From assembly GCA_025966435.1 (NCBI GenBank), contig JAICRQ010000103.1, forward strand, positions 1 through 9,299: 9,299 nucleotides of DNA, in the 5' to 3' direction. The notes under the pieces are model-generated. The model did not search any database and had not been told where the DNA came from. It was given only the letters and a program-made list of their open reading frames with translations. How positions within the stretch are numbered: the stretch's first letter is position 1; each line of letters begins with the position of its first letter. The stretch is from Anaerolineales bacterium (GTDB lineage: Bacteria > Chloroflexota > Anaerolineae > Anaerolineales > Villigracilaceae). This document shows, piece after piece, positions 1 to 6,976 of the stretch. The position numbers and the translations under genes are program-made.

Positions 1-919
1 CTTCACCTCGCAGGGCAGATAACACCTCATGGGCGATATCTTCCGCCGCGCGCGATTGGGCTTCCGCCGTCTGTGCGCCGATATGGGGCGATGTGATCAT
101 GCGCGGATGCGCAACCAGCTCCGTTAAACCGGGCGGTTCCTTCTCAAAGACATCCAGCGCGGCGCCCGCGACCTTGCCGCTATTCAGCGCCTCGAGCAAC
201 GCCGCCTCATCAATGATGCCGCCGCGTGCCGTGCTCACGAGGCGCACACCGTCTTTCATTTGGGAAAACGCCATGAGACCGAGCAGGTCCCGCGTATGCA
301 CGGTGAGCGGTAAATGTAAAGAGATAAAGTCAGACCAGGCGAACAACTCCTGAAGCGACGCCGGCTCGGCGTTGCCATAGACCAGCTCATGTTCCAGGGC
401 ATTCGGATCATAAATAATAACGCTCATCCCGAAGGCAGCCGCCCGTCTACCGACCTCCTGGCCGATGCGGCCAAAGCCGATGATGCCAAGCGTCTTGCCG
501 CTTAACTCCACGCCCTGAAATTCTTTCTTTGCCCACTTGCCCTGCTTTATAGTTGCATCCGCACGTGGAATATCGCGGGCTAATGCCAGCAACATTCCAA
601 ACGCCAGCTCGGCAACCGCCACCGTCGTGGACGTCGGCGCGTTGACGACCGTCACGTTATGCTTCTTCGCGGCTTCGAGATCGATATTGTCCACGCCTAC
701 ACCTGCCCGGCCGACCACCTTCAGCCCGGAGGCTGCATCCAGTACAGCAGACGTGACACGGGTCTGACCGCGAATCACGAGCGCATCATACTTCGGGATG
801 ATTTGGATAAGCTCCTCTGCTGATGTGCTGTCGCGATACTCCACGTTCGCCGAAGCGCGTAAAATGGACTGGCCGCGACCGTCCAGTCCATCTGAAATAA
901 GGATATTGTAGTTCGCCAT
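1..919 (-). CDS. serA: D-3-phosphoglycerate dehydrogenase, 5' part only (C-terminus beyond left edge)
   Basis: Translating the minus strand from the ATG at 919 gives 306 residues with no stop before the edge, so the gene is partial. It should oxidise 3-phosphoglycerate to 3-phosphohydroxypyruvate with NAD in the cytoplasm, the first step of serine synthesis. The start MANYNILISDGLDG is followed by the RAGVGVDNID segment (71-80), the Rossmann loop GFGRIG (148-153) with the NAD-ribose acid D171 in IYDP, and the catalytic triad R232 (STARGG), E261 (DVFEKEP) and H279 (SPHIGAQT). The visible end (EVLSALRGE) is where the long SerA forms continue into the intervening and ACT domains, so a roughly 520-residue protein is likely but not seen. 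An in-frame upstream ATG at 946 exists. I prefer 919 because a -10-like TAAAAT lies just before it and 946 would fall inside that promoter. Related 2-hydroxyacid dehydrogenases are the alternative. Confidence 0.93.
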   Translation of the reverse strand, partial: MANYNILISDGLDGRGQSILRASANVEYRDSTSAEELIQIIPKYDALVIRGQTRVTSAVLDAASGLKVVGRAGVGVDNIDLEAAKKHNVTVVNAPTSTTVAVAELAFGMLLALARDIPRADATIKQGKWAKKEFQGVELSGKTLGIIGFGRIGQEVGRRAAAFGMSVIIYDPNALEHELVYGNAEPASLQELFAWSDFISLHLPLTVHTRDLLGLMAFSQMKDGVRLVSTARGGIIDEAALLEALNSGKVAGAALDVFEKEPPGLTELVAHPRMITSPHIGAQTAEAQSRAAEDIAHEVLSALRGE

Positions 920-954
920 GGATGATATTTTAACACGGTAGTTCATGCCTGCAA
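917..954 (-). promoter_or_regulatory. candidate promoter of serA, probably leaderless
   Basis: Read on the minus strand, TTGCAG (954-949) and TAAAAT (932-927) are 16 bp apart, and the -10-like box ends 7 nt before the ATG at 919. No Shine-Dalgarno sequence precedes that ATG. The spacing predicts transcription starting at or next to the A of the start codon. The -35 match is only partial, so this rests mainly on the -10 and the spacing. Confidence 0.45.
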
Positions 955-960
955 CCTACC
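937..960. repeat. bulged inverted repeat in the serA promoter, possible operator
   Basis: GGTAGTT (937-943) pairs with AACCTACC (953-960) apart from one bulged base, with a 9-nt loop. It covers the -35 hexamer and part of the spacer of the candidate serA promoter, a position suited to a repressor. There is no T-run, so it does not look like a terminator for the exporter operon upstream. It could be chance. Confidence 0.25.
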
Positions 961-983
961 AAGATGGGCGAGACAGACTTTGG

Positions 984-2213
984 CTATTCGTATCGAAGCG
1001 CTTCGACCGGCTCCAGGCTAGCGGCGCGGTTCGCAGGGTATATTCCGAAGAATAACCCCACCGCGGCAGAGAAGAGTGTTGCCAACGAAACCGCGTCCAG
1101 GCCGACCAGGGGTGTAAAGGCCGTGCCGCTGGCTGCAGCAAGCTGGCCCACACCCACGGAAATCAGCCAGCCAAAGAGGATACCGATAATGCCCCCAATC
1201 AGGCTGAGCAGTGAGGACTCGGTCAGGAACTGGATGAGGATATCCCGCCTGCGCGCGCCGAGCGCCTTTCGCAAGCCGATCTCGCGCGTCCTCTCGGTAA
1301 CAGACACCAGCATGATGTTCATAATGCCGATGCCGCCTACAAGAAGAGAGATCCCCGCGATGCCACCAAGAAACACTGTCAAAATACCGGTGATCGATTG
1401 AAACGTGCTGAGCAAATCCTGCTGGGAAAAAATCGTGAAATCGTCTTCCCCTACCGGCGTGCGATGTCGGGTGCGCAGAATCTGGGCGATTTCTTCCGTC
1501 GCTTGCGCCACCACATCACCACTGACCGCTTGCACGAAGATAATATCGACACGGTTACTTGTGGTGCGGCGGATCAACCTTGTTTGTGCTGTCGTGAACG
1601 GCACCAGCACCTGATTGTCTTCACTGCCGAACGCGCCACCGCCTTTTGACTCTAGTACACCAATTACGCGAAACGGTTGCCCCTCGATCCGGACGGTCTC
1701 CCCTGTAATCCCGTCCGCATGACCGAATAGATTTACTGCCACCTCAGATCCCAGCAGAACCACAGAAGAGCGTCCCAGCATGTGTTCCTCGGTGATCATT
1801 TCCCCTTCAGCCAGGTTCAGATTTCGTACTTGAAAATAATCTGGCGTGACGCCGAACAGTTGAGGCGCTGTTTGTTCGCCTCCAAAGGATACGGTCGCCT
1901 CACCCTGGAGGGCAGGTGCGACGGCTGCGATAGACGGCGCCGCAAATTGATCGCGCAATGCATTCGCATCTTCGGTAGTTAGAGGCTTCGGGTTGCGAAT
2001 GTTGTCACCCGGATCCCCGCGGAAGACGAATAAAAGGTTTGTTCCGATTCCGCTGATGGAACCGGTAATAGAGGCTTCTGCGCCCCTGCCTACCGCCAGC
2101 ATCGCGATGACGGCCGCCACGCCGATCACAATCCCCAGCACGGTCAGGCCAGAGCGGAGCTTATTCCCACTTAGACTTTCGAGTGCTTCGAGAAAGGCTT
2201 GCCCAAGACTCAT
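984..2213 (-). CDS. ABC transporter permease, MacB/FtsX (YknZ-like) type
   Basis: This is a 409-residue membrane protein with the usual MacB-type layout. A first membrane helix lies at about 22-43, followed by a large extracytoplasmic MacB_PCD-like domain (about 45-270). Three C-terminal helices of the FtsX domain follow at about 275-305, 330-356 and 372-393. The family signature [18 protein letters not shown] (309-326) and the ending [18 protein letters not shown] are both typical. Proteins of this type act as mechanotransmitters, moving peptides, macrolides or lipoproteins that sit outside the inner membrane, driven by a cytoplasmic ATPase dimer. The start ATG overlaps the ATPase stop as ATGA (2210-2213), which indicates translational coupling. 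With the membrane fusion protein and ATPase upstream it forms a YknXYZ/MacAB-like complex. The substrate cannot be told from sequence. Confidence 0.93.
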   Translation of the reverse strand: MSLGQAFLEALESLSGNKLRSGLTVLGIVIGVAAVIAMLAVGRGAEASITGSISGIGTNLLFVFRGDPGDNIRNPKPLTTEDANALRDQFAAPSIAAVAPALQGEATVSFGGEQTAPQLFGVTPDYFQVRNLNLAEGEMITEEHMLGRSSVVLLGSEVAVNLFGHADGITGETVRIEGQPFRVIGVLESKGGGAFGSEDNQVLVPFTTAQTRLIRRTTSNRVDIIFVQAVSGDVVAQATEEIAQILRTRHRTPVGEDDFTIFSQQDLLSTFQSITGILTVFLGGIAGISLLVGGIGIMNIMLVSVTERTREIGLRKALGARRRDILIQFLTESSLLSLIGGIIGILFGWLISVGVGQLAAASGTAFTPLVGLDAVSLATLFSAAVGLFFGIYPANRAASLEPVEALRYE

Positions 2214-2887
2214 GAGGCACTCTCCAGCAATCCATCGCGCAGGCGGATGACGCGCTGCGTTTGTTCTGCAATCGCCGGGTCGTGCGTGACGATGATCAAC
2301 GTTGTGCCGCTCTCTTTGTTGAGGTTTAGGAGCAGGGACATGATTTCTTTCCCTACTTTAGAGTCAAGATTCCCGGTGGGTTCATCCGCCATAATAATGG
2401 CGGGATTGTTAACAATTGCCCGCGCGATTGCCACACGCTGCTGCTGCCCGCCCGAGAGCTCATAGGGACGGTGAGTCATACGGTCGCCAAGCCCCACCGC
2501 CTTCAGAGCTTCGATGGCTCGTTCGCGGCGACCATCCTGTTTTCCAGCGTAGCGCAGCGGCAATTCTACATTCGTAATCGCCGTCTGGCGGGACAGCAGG
2601 TTGAAGCTCTGAAAGACGAATCCCACCTTACGGTTGCGGATGCTCGCCAGCTGGTCATCATTCAGCGAAGCGACTGGTTCCCCGTCCAAAATGTACTCAC
2701 CGGAGGTAGGCCGGTCGAGGCAGCCGAGTGTATTCATCAACGTGGATTTCCCTGACCCGGACGGTCCCATAATGGAAACCACTTCCCCGCGCTTAATCTG
2801 AAAAGAAACGCCGCGCAACGCCTGCACTTCCACTTCCCCCATCTTATAGACCTTGCTCAAATCATGGGCTTCGATGACGTTCGACAT
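2210..2887 (-). CDS. ABC transporter ATP-binding protein, MacB/LolD (YknY-like) family
   Basis: A 225-residue soluble ATPase energising the adjacent permease. From the ATG at 2887 the protein begins [17 protein letters not shown]. It carries Walker [10 protein letters not shown] (41-49), the Q-loop Q93 in VFQSFNLL, the signature LSGGQ (144-148), Walker B IIMADE (164-169), the D-loop GNLDS, and the switch histidine H202 in VTHD. Length and motifs are those of the LolD/MacB/YknY group, and nothing is missing. An in-frame ATG at 2926 would add 13 residues overlapping the end of the membrane fusion gene. I reject it because family members begin at the [11 protein letters not shown] strand and the 2887 start lies only 4 bp after the preceding stop. 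Confidence 0.95.
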   Translation of the reverse strand: MSNVIEAHDLSKVYKMGEVEVQALRGVSFQIKRGEVVSIMGPSGSGKSTLMNTLGCLDRPTSGEYILDGEPVASLNDDQLASIRNRKVGFVFQSFNLLSRQTAITNVELPLRYAGKQDGRRERAIEALKAVGLGDRMTHRPYELSGGQQQRVAIARAIVNNPAIIMADEPTGNLDSKVGKEIMSLLLNLNKESGTTLIIVTHDPAIAEQTQRVIRLRDGLLESAS

Positions 2888-2891
2888 GGTA

Positions 2892-4181
2892 CTAAAACCC
2901 ACCAGGACCACCCGGACCAAATTCAACTGGCGGATTCAAGATGATGACATCCCCTTCCTGGATATCTCCACCTGCCACAATGCTCATCGTATCCGAAGAA
3001 GATCCCAGCCGAATTTCCTTTTTTACAGCCTCACCTTCCACGAGAACGTATACCACCCGCTCCCCATCTGCAAGGCGCACGGCGCGGTTTGGTACGAGAA
3101 GGACATCCTGTAATTCTTCCACCACGATATTGACCGCCGCGGTCATGCCGGGTTTCACAGCGGAATCGGCATCGGTCAGCTCGACCGTCACAGTAAAGTT
3201 GACAACCCCCTGGTCGACGGTACCGGCTTGCGATACTTCTATGACCTCACCGTGATATTCCTTTCCCAGGATGGCATCGAACGTCAGCGTGACAGGCTGC
3301 CCAATCGACACACTGTTAATATCCACTTCGGAGATCATGACATCTACAAGCAGGCTGGATAAATTGTCAACACGGAAGGCGGTCGCTCCCGCGCCGACCT
3401 GATCCCCCGGCAGCGTATGGGCTTCGGTCACGGTGCCGGCAAAGGGCGAGATCACGCGCGCCAGGTTGAGGGTGGCTTGCGCGGCCTCCACACGTGACTC
3501 CGCAGCAGCGATCTCCGCTTTGTTGCCGCTCGTGAGGCGATCATAGGTGCGCTGCGCTTCGTCAAACTCTGCTTTCTTAAGAGCGAGATCGTTTTCTGCT
3601 TCGATGATCCAGTCCTCAGGGGCGGGACCCTTGAAAGACTTTGTTTTCGTGCGATATTCATACCCTCGCGGTGTCCGTACGATATAAGTTTGGACAGAGG
3701 TCTGCGGTATTCTCCTGGAATTCTGGAGATAGTGCAGATAATTATCCGCTTTGACATAGGCTTCCTCCGCCTCGCGCAATGTGATGACTGCCTCAGCGCG
3801 GGCAGTATCGGAAGAGAGAAGATCGTCCAGCGTCTTCTGTGCATCAGCAAGGTCTGCCTCTGCCATAATGACACTTTGCGGGAGGGATGACTTTTCGAGA
3901 AACGCGAGCACAAAATCTTCCGGGATGTTATCGCCCACTTTCACGTTGACGGTATCCACCGTCCCGGCGGCTTGCCAGATCAGCACCGCGGTCTGTTTGG
4001 CGCGGACCGTCCCCGTGGCGCCGATCGTCGCGGTCAGCGTGCCGCGCTCGGCAGTTGTCGTTTGGAACTGGCTGGCAGCCTCCGGGCCTGCGCCCCGCAA
4101 ATAGGCGAACGCCGATGCCGCGATGACGACGATCAATAAAATGATCAATAGAGTTCTGTATTTCCTGAAGAACGAACGCAT
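2892..4181 (-). CDS. membrane fusion / periplasmic adaptor protein, HlyD/MacA (YknX-like) family
   Basis: A 429-residue adaptor and the first gene of the exporter operon. Residues 10-28 form an uncleaved-looking N-terminal membrane anchor; there is no lipobox. The first half of the barrel-sandwich/lipoyl domain (about 45-100) is followed by a helical hairpin (about 103-243), the second lipoyl half ending in the conserved [19 protein letters not shown] stretch (244-262), and the beta-barrel and membrane-proximal domains to about 415. The tail GPGGPGGF is glycine-rich. The helical hairpin is interrupted at about 147-190 by an insertion rich in Tyr, Arg and Lys. Such adaptors assemble as a ring on the MacB-type permease. 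MacA also docks on TolC; no outer-membrane partner is encoded here, as in the Gram-positive YknXYZ system. The start is well supported: GGAGG ends 5 nt upstream of the ATG. Confidence 0.93.
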   Translation of the reverse strand: MRSFFRKYRTLLIILLIVVIAASAFAYLRGAGPEAASQFQTTTAERGTLTATIGATGTVRAKQTAVLIWQAAGTVDTVNVKVGDNIPEDFVLAFLEKSSLPQSVIMAEADLADAQKTLDDLLSSDTARAEAVITLREAEEAYVKADNYLHYLQNSRRIPQTSVQTYIVRTPRGYEYRTKTKSFKGPAPEDWIIEAENDLALKKAEFDEAQRTYDRLTSGNKAEIAAAESRVEAAQATLNLARVISPFAGTVTEAHTLPGDQVGAGATAFRVDNLSSLLVDVMISEVDINSVSIGQPVTLTFDAILGKEYHGEVIEVSQAGTVDQGVVNFTVTVELTDADSAVKPGMTAAVNIVVEELQDVLLVPNRAVRLADGERVVYVLVEGEAVKKEIRLGSSSDTMSIVAGGDIQEGDVIILNPPVEFGPGGPGGF

Positions 4182-4208
4182 TGTTTCCTCCGCGAGGGGC
4201 TGCCTCGC
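4182..4208 (-). promoter_or_regulatory. Shine-Dalgarno and abutting leader hairpin of the exporter operon
   Basis: On the minus strand, GGAGG (4191-4187) sits 5 nt before the ATG at 4181. Directly 5' of it, GCGAGG (4208-4203) and CCTCGC (4197-4192) can form a perfect 6-bp hairpin with a 5-nt loop. A competing 4-bp helix pairs CCTC (4197-4194) with GAGG (4190-4187), which would mask the ribosome binding site. The two helices share bases and exclude one another, so the leader could modulate translation. The SD itself is certain enough; the regulatory role is inference. Confidence 0.5.
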
Positions 4209-4239
4209 ATGGTTGAAATTTCTAGCTTACAAGGTTTTC

Positions 4240-4280
4240 TTTATACTTCACAATTATGAATTCACGATGAATGTAGACAA
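4240..4280 (-). promoter_or_regulatory. candidate promoter(s) of the exporter operon
   Basis: On the minus strand, TTGTCT (4280-4275) and CATAAT (4258-4253) are separated by 16 bp, a plausible sigma-70-type pair. A second -10-like TATAAA lies at 4245-4240 without a good -35. Either would give a leader of roughly 50-70 nt containing the hairpin and SD. ATGAAT is repeated directly at 4256-4261 and 4267-4272, one helical turn apart, partly over the -10. The assignment is by eye only. Confidence 0.35.
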
Positions 4281-4310
4281 TGGAGAGTCTTTACACCTTC
4301 GAAAAGGATC

Positions 4311-4345
4311 CACTCTATCTTCTACGTGGAAGAAGATAGAAAGTG
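4311..4345. repeat. strong inverted repeat in the divergent intergenic region
   Basis: TCTATCTTCT (4314-4323) and AGAAGATAGA (4331-4340) are perfect 10-bp arms around the 7-nt loop ACGTGGA. CAC (4311-4313) and GTG (4343-4345) extend the stem after a 2-nt bulge. It lies about midway between the divergent starts at 4181 and 4438. The plus strand has no T-run after it; the minus strand has only TTTT (4303-4306 in complement), so it is a poor terminator. A shared operator for the two transcription units, or a structured transcript, fits better. Confidence 0.5.
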
Positions 4346-4382
4346 GCAGCCATTTCTTACCCATCTGGAGTGGTTTGGTGAA

Positions 4383-4414
4383 ATTCCGTATGCCAGGCAG
4401 GATTTCGTACGGCA
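4383..4414. repeat. imperfect direct repeat upstream of the metallopeptidase -10
   Basis: ATTCCGTATGCCA (4383-4395) and ATTTCGTACGGCA (4402-4414) agree at 10 of 13 positions with starts 19 bp apart. The second copy covers the expected -35 position of the promoter for the gene at 4438, where a recognisable TTGACA-like box is missing. That would suit an activator-dependent promoter, but a match this loose may be chance. Confidence 0.2.
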
Positions 4415-4425
4415 TATTCTCTGGT

Positions 4426-4437
4426 TATAATCATCCC
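4426..4437 (+). promoter_or_regulatory. -10 box directly before the metallopeptidase start (leaderless-type)
   Basis: A perfect TATAAT (4426-4431) is followed by only CATCCC and then the ATG at 4438. No Shine-Dalgarno sequence can fit in between, so transcription would begin at about the start codon. This also decides the start of the downstream gene. The -35 region at about 4403-4408 (TTTCGT) is poor. Confidence 0.6.
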
Positions 4438-5715
4438 ATGCTTTATCGAATATTAAGAATACTGGATTTTTTGGCGCTTGCGTTCGCTATGGTCATCGCC
4501 GCGACGGGAGATGCCCCGCGCCTGACCGGCACGTCAGACCGGGTGCGGTCATTTACGCGCGAGATCGAATTCGACTATCCCAACTGGGTCTGGAATGCAG
4601 CCTGGACCAAACTCGAACAGAGCACCCTTGGTCTCCCTTATGTGTTCGATCGCGGCACCAATAAGGAAATTGTGATCGATTACCTGCGCACAACCCAGAG
4701 CCTGATGCAGGCGGAAGGTCAGATCGAGCAGATTTATGCCAACCCGGATATCACCGACAAAGAGTCGACCAGTTCCTACGTACGAGGGCAGCGAGACGAC
4801 TTGATCGCCCGGCAGCGTTCTCTCGCGCCTCTCGCGGAGGCGACACTGCAAAGCCAGATCACCGACGCGCTCGCAGAACTAGAGCTTACAGCCATCGGTC
4901 AGCCGGTTCCTCCCGTTCTCTATCACACCTCCTCCACACCCCTGGCGTTGATCGTTTCCGAGCGTAGTGTCATCCAGCAAATTGCAAATATCTCCATTCT
5001 GCCCACGCTCACCCTCGACGATCAGATCACGCTGGAAGATCGGGTGGCAAAGTCTCTGGATGTTTCTACGCTGGTGGTGCCTATCGGCGGCGTGGGCGTA
5101 TATCCCACCATGGTGATGGAAACGACTGACCTGCGCTGGACTCTCGACACGATCGCCCATGAATGGGCTCACAATTATTTGAATCTTCGTCCCCTGGGGC
5201 TCAATTACAGCACCACGCCTGAGCTCCGCACGATGAATGAGACAACTGCATCCATTACAGGGAACGAAGTCGGGACGTATGTCCTTCAAAAGCATTACCC
5301 TGAATTGCTTCCTGCCGGCTCCAAACCAGACTTTAACTTCGCTTCGTTTCATGACTCCTTTCTTCCCTCCAACGCGGAGGATGACCCACCACCGTTCGAC
5401 TTTCGCGCCGAGATGCATGAAACGCGCGTGACCGCCGATCAGATGCTCGCCGAGGGAAAGATTGGAGAAGCTGAAACGTATATGGAACAGCGCCGGCAGG
5501 TCTTCTGGGAAAACGGATATCTGCTTCGCAAACTCAATCAGGCGTACTTTGCCTTCCACGGCGCCTACGCGGATGTGCCCGGCGGTGCCGCTGGGCAAGA
5601 TCCGGTGGGTCCAGCCGTCCGCGCCTTGCGCGAGCAAAGCGACTCGCTGGCAGATTTCATCAACACAATTTCCTGGATGACGTCCTTCGAGCAGCTCCAG
5701 CAAGCTATTCAATAG
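4438..5715 (+). CDS. putative secreted or membrane-anchored gluzincin-like zinc metallopeptidase
   Basis: A 425-residue protein I cannot place in a named family. It starts MLYRILRILD with a hydrophobic stretch at 8-22, a signal peptide or anchor, so the body should lie outside the membrane. Residues about 80-150 are charged and helical. The catalytic signature is HEWAH at 241-245, with H241 and H245 as zinc ligands and E242 as general base. It is followed 23 residues later by NETTAS, in which E268 would be the third ligand, as in the NExxSD of thermolysin-like gluzincins. A second Glu, E277, is the alternative ligand. The C-terminal part (about 355-420) is aromatic-rich (WENGYLLRKLNQAYFAFHG) and ends in helices. 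The reading frame stays open back to 4123, across the 5' end of the divergent adaptor gene. I take 4438 because of the TATAAT just before it and the signal-like N-terminus. It is transcribed divergently from the exporter and lies 37 bp before the foldase lipoprotein gene. Confidence 0.8.
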   Translation: MLYRILRILDFLALAFAMVIAATGDAPRLTGTSDRVRSFTREIEFDYPNWVWNAAWTKLEQSTLGLPYVFDRGTNKEIVIDYLRTTQSLMQAEGQIEQIYANPDITDKESTSSYVRGQRDDLIARQRSLAPLAEATLQSQITDALAELELTAIGQPVPPVLYHTSSTPLALIVSERSVIQQIANISILPTLTLDDQITLEDRVAKSLDVSTLVVPIGGVGVYPTMVMETTDLRWTLDTIAHEWAHNYLNLRPLGLNYSTTPELRTMNETTASITGNEVGTYVLQKHYPELLPAGSKPDFNFASFHDSFLPSNAEDDPPPFDFRAEMHETRVTADQMLAEGKIGEAETYMEQRRQVFWENGYLLRKLNQAYFAFHGAYADVPGGAAGQDPVGPAVRALREQSDSLADFINTISWMTSFEQLQQAIQ

Positions 5716-5718
5716 ATC

Positions 5719-5752
5719 TTCACAAAAGCACCATTGTCTATTACAAATTTAT
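5719..5752 (+). promoter_or_regulatory. candidate promoter of the foldase lipoprotein gene
   Basis: TTCACA (5719-5724) and TACAAA (5742-5747) are 17 bp apart, and the second hexamer ends 5 nt before the ATG at 5753. The 37-bp gap after the metallopeptidase contains no Shine-Dalgarno sequence. This again suggests a leaderless start, although the -10 match is weaker than at 4426. Read-through from the upstream gene is also possible. Confidence 0.35.
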
Positions 5753-6976
5753 ATGCGTAAACTTCTTTCCTCTTTCCTTTTTCTTTTTACGTTTCTCACT
5801 GCCTGTTCTCCCCCTCCTGCTTTAACTGTTACTCCTTCCACACCCATTCCGAGCATTATCATTCCCACACCCCCTGCGTGCACCGCTCTGCAAGTGGAAC
5901 CTACGCCGGGCGCGGAAACGCCATCGTTATTCCCGCCGGAGAGCGAAACCGATCATGTACGGGGTGCGGACGATCCGCTCCTCACCATTACAGAGTACAG
6001 CGATTATCAGGATCTAAGGAGCGGCTTGCTGGCACAGGCGCTGGACCAACTCCTTGAGGAACACCCCGAAGAAGTACGCGTGGTTAGCCGTGTTTTTCCC
6101 CTGATGGCGGTCAACGATAAAGCAGCTCTGGCAGCGCAGGCTGCCGAAGCCGCCGGGGAACAGGACCGCTTCTGGGAAATGCACAAGCTCTTATATGCGC
6201 AACAGGAGAATTGGATTAATCTCTCCGTGGAGGACTTCGAACAATGGCTCCGCGCCCAGGTTTCCGCGTCGGGAATGGAAGTGGATCAATTCGAAGTGGA
6301 TCTCAAGCGTGAAGATATTGTCGCGCAAGTGCAGCAAGCCTGGGATGGCGGTCAGAAGATGGGGCTGCCAGGTACACCACTGATCCTCATCAACGGACAG
6401 ATCTACGGGGGCCCGCGTGACTATAACAGTCTCAATGAAATCCTTCAGTTGATCGTGCTGGGAAAACGACAATATACCTCGTGCCCCGCTGTCACGGTCC
6501 AGCCCAACAAACAGTACATCGCGACCCTGCATACCGAAAAAGGAAATGTGGTTATCCAACTGTTTGCCGATAAAGCGCCAATGACCGTAAATTCCTTCTT
6601 ATTTCTGGTGCGGGAGGGCTGGTACGACAATATCACCTTCCATCGCGTCATCCCCGACCTCTTCGCTCAGACCGGCGATCCGAGCGGCACAGGAAAGGGA
6701 AACCCCGGGTATTACATTATTACGGAAATCGATCCAAGTCTGACATTCGGTAAACCCGGCATGGTTGCCATGGTCAATTCCGGGCCGGACACAAGCGGAA
6801 GTCAATTCTTCATCACCTCCGCGCCGATCGCCGAGTACAACGGAAAATACACGATCTTCGGAGAAGTGCTGAGCGGCAGGGAAATCCTTGAGGGGTTATC
6901 GCCTCGCGATGCCCAACCCGGAACCGACACCCCGCCCGGTGACAAACTCGTCAGCATTACGATCGAGGAAAAATAA
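5753..6976 (+). CDS. lipoprotein: DsbA-like domain without CxxC fused to a cyclophilin-type peptidyl-prolyl isomerase domain
   Basis: A 407-residue protein with a lipoprotein signal peptide (MRKLLSSFLFLFTFLTAC, lipidated Cys18), a Pro/Thr-rich linker (19-60) and two domains. Residues about 68-240 match the DsbA-like Thioredoxin_4 fold: DDPLLTITEYSDYQ, the helical insert containing FWEMHKLLYAQQENW, and the cis-proline loop GLPGTPLILING (P209). Where the family normally has CPYC after SDYQ, this protein reads DLRS (87-90), so the thiol-disulfide activity should be lost. Residues about 254-405 form a cyclophilin: FHRVIP (296-301) with the catalytic Arg R298, then Q306, SGSQFFIT (348-355) and YTIFGEV. 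The usual Phe/Met of the pocket are L303/F304, and the usual Trp/Leu are E361/Y362. It is probably anchored on the outer face of the cytoplasmic membrane as a folding helper. Its stop is followed after 1 nt by the next gene's TTG. Confidence 0.9.
   Translation: MRKLLSSFLFLFTFLTACSPPPALTVTPSTPIPSIIIPTPPACTALQVEPTPGAETPSLFPPESETDHVRGADDPLLTITEYSDYQDLRSGLLAQALDQLLEEHPEEVRVVSRVFPLMAVNDKAALAAQAAEAAGEQDRFWEMHKLLYAQQENWINLSVEDFEQWLRAQVSASGMEVDQFEVDLKREDIVAQVQQAWDGGQKMGLPGTPLILINGQIYGGPRDYNSLNEILQLIVLGKRQYTSCPAVTVQPNKQYIATLHTEKGNVVIQLFADKAPMTVNSFLFLVREGWYDNITFHRVIPDLFAQTGDPSGTGKGNPGYYIITEIDPSLTFGKPGMVAMVNSGPDTSGSQFFITSAPIAEYNGKYTIFGEVLSGREILEGLSPRDAQPGTDTPPGDKLVSITIEEK

Noticed and set aside
920..983. 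Terminator between the exporter operon and serA
   Set aside because: No GC-rich hairpin followed by a T-run is visible on the minus strand after the permease stop, so read-through into serA cannot be excluded.
964..1401. 145-codon plus-strand open frame over the permease C-terminus
   Set aside because: It is antisense to the FtsX domain, which carries the family signature; the frame has no recognisable content.
3452..3913. 153-codon minus-strand open frame inside the adaptor gene
   Set aside because: It is an alternative frame of the coiled-coil region, Arg/Ser-rich, with no start signal of its own.
4291..4345. The 10-bp inverted repeat as an intrinsic terminator
   Set aside because: The stem is AT-rich, no gene ends nearby (both neighbours start here), and neither strand has a convincing T-run directly after it.
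4123..4437. In-frame 105-codon extension of the metallopeptidase back to an ATG at 4123
   Set aside because: It overlaps the start of the divergent adaptor gene, has no family-like sequence, and would bury the signal peptide and the TATAAT promoter. The true start is taken as 4438.
4879..5712. 277-codon minus-strand open frame opposite the metallopeptidase
   Set aside because: It lies wholly antisense to a gene with a recognisable zinc motif, shows no domain, and is Cys/Arg/Gly/His-rich in the way of shadow frames in GC-rich DNA.
5759..5800. Pyrimidine-rich run at the start of the lipoprotein gene as a regulatory tract
   Set aside because: It simply encodes the Leu/Phe/Ser-rich signal peptide.
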